Below the pieces are notes generated by a model. That model did no database searches. It was not told the origin of the DNA and was given only the letters and a program-made list of their open reading frames with translations. This document shows positions 11,559 to 20,965 of a DNA stretch of 64,000 nt, one piece after another. Location: contig PCDI01000003.1 of assembly GCA_002778195.1 (NCBI GenBank), positions 620,001-684,000 on the forward strand, in the 5' to 3' direction. The stretch is from Raffaelea ambrosiae. Taxonomy: Eukaryota > Ascomycota > Sordariomycetes > Ophiostomatales > Ophiostomataceae. A program made the translations under genes and the position numbers. The first letter of the stretch is position 1. Every line of letters begins with the position of its first letter.

Positions 11559-14067
11559 TCACAGATTCAGAAACCGAATGAGAGGCGGCCGCGAGCGTGC
11601 TGCCGCCCGGTTGACAAGAAAGGTCCAGTCCGAGTCTGGCGGCACCGCGGGTGGCTGGTCCGGGTTGGAGCTTCTGCTGCTGCTGCTGTTGGCCCTGTTT
11701 TCGGCACCGCCGGCATCCCCGCCCCGGCCCCTGCCACCACCTCCACCACGACTCCCCCGGCTCGACTCCGACACGGCCTCTGCCCGCTGGCCGTATGCCA
11801 CGTCCGGCATGGGCTCGTCGGGGAAGTTGGCCTCGTTGTCGAAGAAGCGGCGGGCCCAGGAGGCGGAGTCCGGGGAGCCGCCCGAGGAGCCGCCGGACCC
11901 GGACCCCCGGGAGCCGCCTGAGGAGCCGCCCGCGATGGCACGGTCCGAGTCGCCGGGGCCCGAGCCGGACCCTCCTGAGCTGGCATCGTCAGAGTCGTCA
12001 TCAGAGTCCTCCTCCTCCTCCTCCTCCTCGTCGGCCTCCAGCTTTTCCAGACACGCCGCCACCAACTCCGGCAGCGTCGGCCGCCGCGCCGGCTCGTAGG
12101 CCAGACACCGCATCAGCAGCCGCCGCAGCACCGGGTCGACGTGCTGGTACGCCGGCTGTTCCAGCGCCCAGCCGTGGGACAGGAACGGCTGCTGGTACGC
12201 GTCCGAGCCGGGCGGGTACAGGGGCGGGTGCCCGTGGGCGGCGGCGTGGGCGGCTGCCGCCGCTTCGGTCCCGGCTCCGGCGGGGGCGGCACCGACCGGC
12301 ACCCACCCGGCATACGGCGGGTACTCCCCCCGGCGGCGGGTGATGCAGGCCAGCACCACCATGGCGGCCTGCCAGATGTTGGTGCAGGTGCCGTAGCGGC
12401 CGGCCACGGTGTGGACGCGGCGCCGCAGCGGGTTTCCCTGGACGACCTCCCACTCGGCGGTCCACTGCTCGGGCGCCAGGTAGCCGACCTTGCCGTGGGT
12501 GCGGCGCTTCCAGAGCGCGAGGCAGTCGCCGCGGAGGTCGCGGTTGACCAGGGTGGCGAGGCCAAAGTCGGCAAGCTGGAAGCGGGGGGCGACGGAGTGG
12601 TCGTCGCCGATGTAGGCGTCTGGGTCGGGGTCGGGGGAGGAGGTGGAGGAGGTGGAGGCGTTGCCATCGCTTCCGGCATCGCTTCCGGCATCGCTTCCGG
12701 TGCTGCTTCCGGTGCTGCTTCCGGTGCTGCTTCCAGGACCACTTCCAGTATCGCTTCCACCTTCATCACTCGGGCTTCCAGCACCACTTCTACTGCCACT
12801 TCCAGCACCACTTCCACGTCCCCTTGCACTTCCCCTGCCTCTGCTGCCTCCACTACCTCTACTTGGACTTTCCGTACTTCTTCCACTTCCACTACCTTCC
12901 ACCTCACTCTCCCCCCCCTCGTCCTCGTCAAAGGGCCCGACCAGCACATTGCTCGGGTCCAGGTCAAAGTGCACCATGTTCGTGTACGGCGCCCACCCCC
13001 GCAGCAGCGCCGGCCCGCCCGCCGACCGCGGCACCGGAAACGTCTCGGCCGCCCCGTGCTGGTACTGCGGCGGGTGCTGCAGCGCCGTGCACCCGCGCGC
13101 CAGACACAGCAGCAGCCGCCACAGGCAGTCGTTGCTGAATGTCTGGCGCTGCCGCCGCGCCCGGGCAATCCACGCCGCCAGCGTCCCGCGCCGGACGTAC
13201 TCCATGAGCAGCGTCGTCTCGCTGCGGTCGAAGAGCGCGGCCGCCTGCGGCGGCAGGTCGGCGCGGTCGTCGGGCGGCTCCTGCGGGAGGACGCCGCGGA
13301 CCGGCTCGGAGGCGTAGCCGGCGCCCGGCCGGTCCAGCAGCTCGTCGGCCTGGAGGAGCTGCACCACATGGGGGGCGCTCCGGAGAGACTGTGTTTGTCA
13401 GCAATGCCACACGCGGAGACCGGACTTTTACGGGACCGGACGTTCACGGGACCAGACGTTCACGGGACCAAACTTCCACGCCGGGACTCACATCCAGCAT
13501 CGCCTTCTCCTGCAGCAGCTCCTGCTCGCACCCCGGCCGCGCCACCTTGGCCACGCACTTGTTGTACCGCCCCTGCCGGTTCCGCGCCTCGAACAGCGCC
13601 GTCACCCCCATCCCGCCGTACGCCAGCACCCGCCGGAACCGGATCCCCAGCCGGAACGCCCGCCGCGCCGTCGCGTTGATCTGCTGCCGCACCTGCCGCG
13701 CCTGCACGCGCGCGCCGCCCGGGGTCCGCGACTGGCCCAGGCCCTGCAGGTCGTGCCGCGGCCGCGCGGGCACGAGCCGGTCGGCGGCATAGCGGGCGAC
13801 GCCGTGGTGGGGACGGAGAGCGTCGGGGTGGTGGGCGGGGTGGTGGTGGCCGAAGCCGTGGTCGAGGCGGCGGACGAGGTCCTGGCGGCGGCGGCGGCCG
13901 GCGCCGTTCTGGGGGAACCGGGGCAGGCGGCGGGCCATGTCGACGAGGGTGTCGTAGCCGGGGCACTGGTGGTACTCGCCGTCGCGGTAGTAGCGGCAGC
14001 GGATGTTCATGCAGTGCATGTAGATCTCCCTGTTGTCGTGGGGGGTGTTTCGGGTGAAGACCGGCAT
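11559..14067 (-). CDS. Protein kinase with large catalytic-loop insert
   Basis: Putative Ser/Thr-type kinase of 801 residues. Two exons (14067-13492 and 13388-11559) join in phase 0 with a GTGAGT donor. Residues 1-130 are unfamiliar: a Cys/His-bearing HCMNIRC...CPGY stretch, then a basic, His-rich segment. The kinase core has a glycine-rich AYGGMG loop (149-154), VAK lysine K174, HFDLDPSN (332-339), DFG (466-468) and APE (498-500). His-Phe-Asp replaces the usual HRD. About 127 residues, mostly Gly/Ser/Arg/Asp repeats, separate N339 from DFG where roughly 14 are normal. The C-terminus has acidic and Gly/Ser low-complexity blocks. The catalytic residues are present, so activity is plausible. 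I do not recognise the subfamily or substrate. Confidence 0.82.
12660..12745 (-). repeat. Tandem GCTTCCGG-type repeats in kinase insert
   Basis: Imperfect 12- to 15-base units (plus-strand word GCTTCCGGTGCT and GCTTCCGGCATC variants) repeat inside the kinase reading frame. They code the Ser-Ser-Thr-Gly and Ser-Asp-Ala-Gly runs of the insert. Unit lengths are multiples of three. Confidence 0.75.
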
Positions 14068-14095
14068 GGTGAGGAGAGGAAGTGAAAAAAGAAGA

Positions 14096-14170
14096 AGAAA
14101 TAAAAAAGAAATAAAAAAAGAAATAAAAACAGAAATAAAAACAGAAATAAAAACAGAAATAAAAAAACAG
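14096..14170 (-). repeat. 12-bp AAATAAAAACAG minisatellite in kinase 5' leader
   Basis: About five to six copies of a 12-base A-rich unit (AAATAAAAACAG, with AAATAAAAAAAG variants) begin some 30 bases upstream of the kinase ATG at 14067. On the kinase strand this is a T-rich array inside the probable leader or core promoter. Confidence 0.85.
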
Positions 14171-14907
14171 AAAATGGATGTAGGTAATGGCCAATGGCAG
14201 TGTCAACGGATCGGCACACGAACAAGACATGCACTTGGACTCTCCTCTCCATATATACACGCTTTCCAGCTCTGGTCGTCTGGGCTGTCTTTGCAAGACA
14301 AAGGTCTTCTTGGAGCAGAGAATGTCGATTGTCCTGCTCGAGTCTCGGCTGTGCTGTCTTTGTCGTGCGTCCAGAATAGAGACAAAGGACTTTCACGATT
14401 CCAAGAACACTCTATTCTTGCAACCACGCCTACACAGACACAGGTCCATTCTACTTAACCCTATTTGCACGCCTTGTCTTCCACGTACGGCCATAGATAC
14501 TGGAAAGCACGGGATCCCGTCCGCTCTCCCCTAGTTAAACCAGTAATCGGCGGATTAGTAGTTGGGTCGGTGACGACCAGCGAATACCCGCTGCTGTACG
14601 TTTTTTTTTTTTCCTTTTTTTTTTTCTTCCGCCCTTTCCTCGGAGATCTGGTTCGTTTGCAAGTTGATTTCTATTGTTCTGAATATTGGGCGTTGGGTAT
14701 GGGGTGTGTGAATGTGTGTGTTCTCTTCTTTCTTTTTTGAGGCTTTACTTGATAATACAACGTAGGGGCCACAGCCTTACTAACACTGGCCTTCCCCTTT
14801 CATGTCTTTACCGATGCCACACAACGAGAACATCCGCAGCAAAACTTTGAAACAATTCGACAAAGAACACAAAGGACAAGGCAATCAACGCCAAGGAATC
14901 CCAGAAA

Positions 14908-14995
14908 CCCAGCATCCCAGCGTCCCAGCATCCCAGCGTCCCAGCATCCCAGCGTCCCAGCGTCCCAGCATCCCAGCGTCCCAGCATCCCAGCAT
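14908..14995. repeat. 8-bp minisatellite CCCAGC(A/G)T, 11 copies
   Basis: Eleven back-to-back 8-base units alternate between CCCAGCAT and CCCAGCGT, and the only variable base is the transition at position 7. The array sits about 270 bases past the stop codon of the paralogue A gene. Confidence 0.92.
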
Positions 14996-15268
14996 CCGAA
15001 CGGCACGACAATCCTCAAGCAATGCAACGTCTAAAAAAGCCCATTTGTGGCTTGTCTTCGTTTCTTTTTTCGTGGCTCATTTCATTTCCCTGTTTCAAAA
15101 ATACACAATGATGTTCCCTGCCTCTTTGGCTTCAGGCTTCATTCATACAGAAACAAATAGAATCAATCCACTCTATGTTGTGTTCCAGTGCCAATGTTGC
15201 CACAAAAACAGATAAAGATACACTCTATGGCATGTCCCAGTGTCTTTCCCTCGGTGGCCGTGTCCATC

Positions 15269-17335
15269 TCAATCCACCGGCTCACGCTTCACCGCAACAT
15301 CCCCGCTCGGCCGCCTCTTCGGCTCGTATCCTGGACGGAGCACCACGCCCGGCGACGACAGCCGCCGGCCAACGGACAATGCCACCGACGACGACCCCGT
15401 GCGCTTGCGCCGGTACTTGCCGTCTGCGTCGCGGCCCCGAGAGAGCATCTCTTCCCGGGATATCTTGTTTGGTCTTCCGGCATTGGCCAGAGGGTCGGGC
15501 AGGGCAACGGCTTCCTGGAAGCTGGGAGGCGGCGGCGGCGTCCCTGGCGGCGTCCTCAGCACAAATTTGGAGGGAGCGACGGCCGATTCCGTGTACGGCG
15601 GCGGCGGCGGGGTCATCTCCTCCGTCGCGCATCTCTTGGCAGGTTGCGACAAAGCCGGCGATTCGTCTCGGGGCGGCGTCCTGGGTGCCCGGATGGGCTG
15701 CGCTGGTGCCGCTAATTGCTGCGTCTTTGGCTTGGATGTCTCTGCTCGGGACACCTCTGGCTTTGTCTGGGCGACCGGCTTGTTCAGCTCACGGGCCCAT
15801 TCACACGCTTCCAGGGCACTCGACACAGGGGCGGCCGTGTTCCACGAATTGGACCGCACGGCGAGGCCGCGTGTGCCTCTCCTTTTCAGCGGGGGCGGCG
15901 TCAGAGAAGGTGGCGATGGCGGTGAAAACACCGGCACGGTTCTCGCCGACTTCTCGGGCGACGATGGCGTTCTGTCGGCGCCAATGTCTTCCCTCTTTCT
16001 CTTGACAGACGAAGACTTGGTCGGGGAGGGAGACATCTTGCCAGGAGACGAGGCCTTGTCAGGGGAGGTATGGCGAGACGCCTCCCGCTCTCGCGTAGAT
16101 AGTTTCGAGGTCGTCTTGGAGACTGGCTTGGAGACCAGCTTGGACACCGGCAGGGAGGCGACCTTTTGTGCAGGTGTCTCCATCTTTGTCTTGGTCGTCT
16201 TGTCTGCCTTTGCCGCTCTCTCTCCCTTTTCTGTCTTTTCCGTCTTTTCCACCTTTGTTGTCTTTTTCTCGTCGGGCTTGGACTTTGGCTTCGCCTCTGT
16301 CTTCGCCTCCGTCTTCGCCTCCGTCTCCGGCGCGTGCTCGCGGTCCCAGTGCTTCCTCATCCGGTCCCGCAGCTTGCTCGCCGCCTGGAATCCGTGGTCC
16401 TGTGCGTTGCGCAGAGACCGCGTCCCGCGCAGGAAGCTCTTGTAGGAGGCGGTCAGGTCGACCGAGCGGATCGGATACTGGTGGTACACGGTGCGGGTGT
16501 TGTGGTTGTCGCGGGTGGCATAGTGGGCGTAGAACACCAGCAGACTGCCGTTGCCCACAAACGACAGCACGTGGGCGTGGCCCGGCCGGTCGCTCTTGCC
16601 CATGTAGGCCAGCGCCTCGTGGCGGGCATGCACCAGCGTGGCGCCGTCGTGCGCCGCCTTCTGCTGCGCCGCCGCCATGTCGTCCTGGCCGGGCTCGCCC
16701 AGCTCGCCGACCAGATGGGCCAGCGCCACCGACTGCGGGATGTCCCGGTAGAGCACGGCGGCGTCGAGCGCGCGGCGCACGTCCACCGGCCGGAAGGCGT
16801 CCACCTCGAGGCCCTCGACGACGTCGGGCTGCGCAATGACGATGCCGCTGTCGTCGTTCCCATGCAGGCCCAGGTCCGGCGGCACGCCCGTGAACGGGTG
16901 GCTGACGACCATGGCGTAGTGGCGGCGGCGGCCGTCGCGCGGCTGGTATCCTCTGAGCAGCGGGAGGCAGGCGCAGTAGAGCAGCGTGGGCTTGTTGCAG
17001 GCGTCCTGCACCTCCTGCGCGTAGTCCCGGTACGCGGACTCGGGCAGCGCGTCGGCCGGGTCGCGCTGCCGCGACAGCATCTCGCGCAGCTCGTCCAGGT
17101 TCTCGGGCGGCCGCGACTCGGACGGATCCAGGAGGACGCATTTCTTGGACCGCGGCCGCGCCGCTGCTGGCTTGTTGCTCGTGTTCTTCGTCGTCGCCGC
17201 CGCCGTCGTCGCCGTGCGGTCGTCTCGGGGCGACGTCCACCGCCGCTTGATCTGGGGTGCGCCAGGGCGGCTGTCTTGGTCACTGGCATCGTCGACGTCC
17301 GAGTCGTCGACGCGTCTCTTGCGATGGACGGGCAT
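15269..17335 (-). CDS. Uncharacterised fungal protein, paralogue A (PD-(D/E)XK-like DUF family?)
   Basis: Single-exon gene of 688 residues starting at the ATG at 17335 (A at -3). The N-terminal 70 residues are basic and disordered with nuclear-localisation-like KRR and RPRSKK clusters. A folded domain follows (about 75-330): PDVVEG, LYRD, VGELGEPG, HDGATLVHARHEALAYMGK, FYAHYA and VYHQYPI. The rest is Lys/Glu/Thr repeats and Pro/Ser-rich linkers. The domain is clearly shared with the gene starting at 19267. From memory it resembles a large family of fungal DUF proteins (DUF7924-like) in which an acidic PD...E-x-K pattern suggests a restriction-endonuclease fold. Here the third position of E-x-K is not Lys, so catalysis is doubtful. 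No function assigned. Confidence 0.8.
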   Translation of the reverse strand: MPVHRKRRVDDSDVDDASDQDSRPGAPQIKRRWTSPRDDRTATTAAATTKNTSNKPAAARPRSKKCVLLDPSESRPPENLDELREMLSRQRDPADALPESAYRDYAQEVQDACNKPTLLYCACLPLLRGYQPRDGRRRHYAMVVSHPFTGVPPDLGLHGNDDSGIVIAQPDVVEGLEVDAFRPVDVRRALDAAVLYRDIPQSVALAHLVGELGEPGQDDMAAAQQKAAHDGATLVHARHEALAYMGKSDRPGHAHVLSFVGNGSLLVFYAHYATRDNHNTRTVYHQYPIRSVDLTASYKSFLRGTRSLRNAQDHGFQAASKLRDRMRKHWDREHAPETEAKTEAKTEAKPKSKPDEKKTTKVEKTEKTEKGERAAKADKTTKTKMETPAQKVASLPVSKLVSKPVSKTTSKLSTREREASRHTSPDKASSPGKMSPSPTKSSSVKRKREDIGADRTPSSPEKSARTVPVFSPPSPPSLTPPPLKRRGTRGLAVRSNSWNTAAPVSSALEACEWARELNKPVAQTKPEVSRAETSKPKTQQLAAPAQPIRAPRTPPRDESPALSQPAKRCATEEMTPPPPPYTESAVAPSKFVLRTPPGTPPPPPSFQEAVALPDPLANAGRPNKISREEMLSRGRDADGKYRRKRTGSSSVALSVGRRLSSPGVVLRPGYEPKRRPSGDVAVKREPVD

Positions 17336-19266
17336 CGTGTCAACGGGATCGTTGGGACTTGGTTTCTTTGTTTGGGGGGTGAGGATGTTAGTGAACGGCA
17401 CTGGGGCTTTTGCACGGCTGTTTCTGAACGCAGAGTATCGCAAGATAAAAAAGAAAAGGGGGGGAGGGGGGTCCTACGGCGTCTGACTCTGGGAACAGAG
17501 GGTCGTTTAGGGCCAAGGGAGAGGGCGACCTCCTCTCCCTCTTGACGGCCGTCTTTTCTGCTCCGTGGCGTTGCTGAGTAGATGCCTCGCATCCCTTGGA
17601 CGGCAGGGTCACCGTGCGTTTGGGCGATGGCATCTTCCGTTCTGCAATCTTGCGACAATAGTCTAATGCAGTGGTTAACAGCTGGATGATGGGAGGGAAG
17701 GCGGCGCTTTCCTGCTTTACCTTCATAGTTGAACGACAGTCTGATGCAGCCTTCCACCAACGGCTTCGGGCCAGAAGATTCGGGCCTCCTGCCCTGCTGG
17801 AGTGGCCAGCACTCCAGAGCCGGTCTCCTCTCCATCGTTCGGTTCATGGGGGCCAAATGTTTCTCTGCAGCAGGCTTCGTGTGCTCGCACAGCGAGTTTG
17901 GACTGGACAAGACAGACAAGAAAGAGACTGACTGAAACGTCCCATTTCATGGGCGGCGGCCATGGCCAGCGACGGGCCTTTCTTATTTTTATCAACATCT
18001 CGAAGGAGCTTGACCAAAGGCGGCATGGGAGAAGGCAGGAAGCAACTGCCGTTTTCTGCCACTGGGCGGCTACATGCACAGAGCCATACATGTGCGCAAG
18101 ACGTGGGTGGGCGTCTAATAACACGGCGAGGAAACCCGGGCAGAGCGTGCACGATGTGTGGAAGTGGGGCGCCCGTGTCGTTGGCTCCAGTGGGCTCCAG
18201 AGGCTCTCCGATCGCCCTCCAGTGGCTCGCCCTTGCCAGCGGCTAGCCGTGCAGACAACCAGCAGCCAAGACTGCTGCCCATAGGCTACCAGCGGTCCAG
18301 AAACATGCATGCCAGGGTCCCCGTGAAACAAGATCTGCTTCAGGGATGCATACACGGTGTTTGTTCTCCATTGTGCTGCATCTCCTGCATGCTTGTCCAG
18401 CAGCAAAAATGTGGCCTCCTTGGCCGTCACTTTTGGTCTTCTTTGCCTTGAAATACGCCTTGGAAAGCCATCACACAACGGCCGCATATTGTCCGGCCCG
18501 TCACAGCCACCGAGGCCCGTCACCATCGGCCGTCGTTGCCCGGAGTCATGGCTATGCCACGAGCCTGCAAGTTCTCACAGCAAACCATTTCTGCTGCCCA
18601 AAAACTGTCGAGACATGGTGAGCCTGTCCAGGCCCAGAGGTGCAGAAATAGGCTCCAATAGCTGGCCAGCCAATAGCAGCTTGAGCCTTATGGGTGGAGC
18701 CGGCTCCACCAATAGCCGCCCTCGACAGACCGCCGTCCGGATTTTGCAAAGCAGAGATACACGGACGGTGCATTTGTGGTACTCTAGTACATCTCATCAT
18801 AGTCCTGACAGTTACTTTGGCAGACTGTTTGCCAGGCGACAGAACTGTCTTTGAACGAAGTCTGTTTATGCATTCTTCTGTTTTGGGGAAACTGGGAGTG
18901 TTGCGGGACCTTGTTCTAATCCGGCATCTATGTGGAAAGCTTGACAGCCCACGCCAACAAAGCCATGGCAGTCCTCGTACTTGCCGGTCGGAATAACCTG
19001 GACCAAAAATGCGCTTTAGCGCCCAGAGGCTCTAATTTTGGGACCGTCTCCACTTTTGGGGCCTGCGGCCGTTCTGGCCTTCTTTCCACGCTCAACCTCC
19101 GTCGACCCTTGATAAACAATCCTCTGTCCCGTTCCCGAACACTCCACACTCCCTTCCCCTCTCATGGCTAGGATAGCGACCTCGCAGCGGCCCAACGCGA
19201 CCTGTCCAGGCGGACTGCAGGGAAATACATAGTACAAATACCAGCACATACACTGGCGTCGTCATC
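17336..19266. other. Shared divergent intergenic region between paralogues A and B
   Basis: About 1.9 kb separates the two oppositely oriented paralogues. Several long open frames occur (for example 17723-18526 on the minus strand), but none shows a domain, hydrophobic pattern or consistent codon bias, so I do not call them. It probably holds both promoters. Confidence 0.45.
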
Positions 19267-20448
19267 ATGGAGAAAGGAGAGAACGCCGGGTCTCCCCCCC
19301 GTGAGGCAAGCAAAGAACCGCCGAAAGCACCAGTGTCAGACCGTGATTCTTTTGTGTCTCTGGAAGACACGCCTGGTCATCGGAACGCAGCCCAACCAGC
19401 CCCAATTGAGGACGAATCGCCCACCGAGCAGTGGCTCCAGCAAATCTCTGAGCAGGCCTCCGAACCCGATCCGCCCAGTCCGCACTCGCAGTGGTCAGGA
19501 TCTTCCGTCACCGGCGTTGGCTGTGGTGGGTCGCAGCCTGATCTCTGTGTAGGCTCTGGCCGTTCCGTGCATCCCCGCCTTGTAATGAGCATGGACTCAC
19601 GTTCCGTTCCAAGAACCGCGAGGAGTCCTACGCTCCGGTGATCCGGCACGCAAACCGGACCCGGCATCTGAAGAGGCTTGTTGCCGAGGTAGAAGGCGAC
19701 GAAGATGCTGAGCACCGCCAGCTACGGCAGGCTGATCTGACCCGCAGCAACCTGCACGTATTCAACAAGATGGCGAAAGCAAAGGTTCCTGGTCTGGCCG
19801 AAACCGCCACCGAAAAGGCCAGCAGGCAACGACATCAAGGTGCAGGTCGAAGACATGGATGTGCTCTATAAGCGACCAGCAGACCGCGAGAATCGAAGGA
19901 GCATCCACCAGGCGTTCACGGCCTTGCCCAGCAAGATGGGCTTCAACAAGGGCCTGTCCGCCCCGCAGCCCGACCTGGTCGAGGGCGTATCGGCCACCAG
20001 CTTCTTTCCTTTCCCCGCAGGCTCCGAGCTGGACTCGGCGGTGCTCTACAAGGACGATCGCGAGTCCATCACACTGCCACACTTTGCCGGGGAATGGGAG
20101 GGCCCCGGGGGTAGCATGGACCTCGCCACCCTGCAGAGCTCCTACGACGGGGCCGCGTTGGTCCATGGCAGACGGGAAGCTCTGCAATACATGGGGAAAC
20201 AGGATGCCGAGGGCCATTCGCACGTCATGACGTTCTCCACAAATGGCAGCGAACTGAACATCTTTGCCCACTACGCCCAAAAGACCGACGACGGGACGAC
20301 CGCATACCACCAGTATCTCGTCGACTCCTTTATGCCTCTGAAATCGTACCGGGAGTTCAAGGAGGCCCGTCGGTGTATTCGAAACGTGCAGGACCGCGCG
20401 TACGAGCGCTCCGTGACCCTGCGGACCCGACTGCAGGAGCACTGGTAG
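19267..20448 (+). CDS. Uncharacterised fungal protein, paralogue B (structure uncertain, possibly decaying)
   Basis: The last part, about 19846-20448, codes a domain homologous to paralogue A: PQPDLVEG, VLYKDD, LPHFAGEWEGP, SYDGAALVHGRREALQYMGK, NIFAHYA, AYHQYLV, ending in LQEHW before TAG. Upstream, the ATG at 19267 opens an acidic, disordered first exon. The frame must then shift twice. A workable but unproven model is exon 1 to 19548, an intron to 19613, exon 2 to about 19757, an intron to 19845, then exon 3; the donors are GTAGGC and GTATTC. Frameshift decay is the alternative. The frame also stays open past the TAG for another 77 codons. GEWEGP keeps the Glu of a possible E-x-K motif but has Glu for Lys. 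The domain homology is firm; the gene model is not. Confidence 0.6.
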
Positions 20449-20965
20449 GCGCCGAAAGGGAGCGCTGTCGCCGTCGCCGTCGCCGCGTCCCCGGAAGAAG
20501 CGGGACCGAATGCCGACCTCGACATCCTTGTTGATTATGTGGACTCGTCCGCGTCTTCTGCGGGCGGTGCAGCCAAGACTGCCTCACAGTCCTCGTCGGG
20601 GTTTTTCCAGGAACTCCCCTTTCTCGGATTGCATTTGTTTGTTTTGCATGTGGCATATGACATTGCAGTATACCCTATCTAGAGCATTCATGCTCGTTTA
20701 ATTAATCGAACTGAGAGATGAAGCACCATTCTGCACGTCCCCGGAGCAGGGAACCGCATAGGACTTCGAAAAAAAAAGCAAAGTTTCGACTGAAAAGAGG
20801 ACACGTCTAGCAAGATGAAGAAATTGGACAGGAAATCTTTTGTCTAATTATAAGAAAAAGCGTCATCGTCCACCCCCGTGTAGCTTGCCCACGTTCTGCT
20901 GTTCTGTCCTGCCATCCTGCCGTGACCTCGTTTGAAAACCATTACACAGCAACTCGACCCCCTCA
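20449..20965. other. Spacer with open in-frame tail after paralogue B stop
   Basis: From the TAG at 20446 the same frame runs open to a TAG at 20680. It begins with repeated GTCGCC and then codes an acidic, Ser/Ala-rich peptide. This may be a former C-terminal tail or an exon beyond an intron starting at the GTAGGC overlapping the stop. The rest is A/T-rich and holds no gene. Confidence 0.5.

Larger units (their letters stand above)
14068..15268. other. Intergenic region with two minisatellites
   Basis: Lies between the kinase start (-) and the 3' end of the paralogue A gene (-). It carries an AAATAAAAACAG array near 14096-14170 and an 8-base array at 14908-14995. T-rich tracts lie near 14600-14630. 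No gene was recognised. Confidence 0.5.

Noticed and set aside
12141..13679. 512-codon plus-strand frame over the kinase gene
   Set aside because: Shadow of the kinase exon; the Thr/Ser-rich part is the complement of the repeat insert.
17723..18526. 267-codon minus-strand frame between the two paralogues
   Set aside because: No domain, no hydrophobic pattern, Trp/Cys/His-rich composition and no codon bias like its neighbours.
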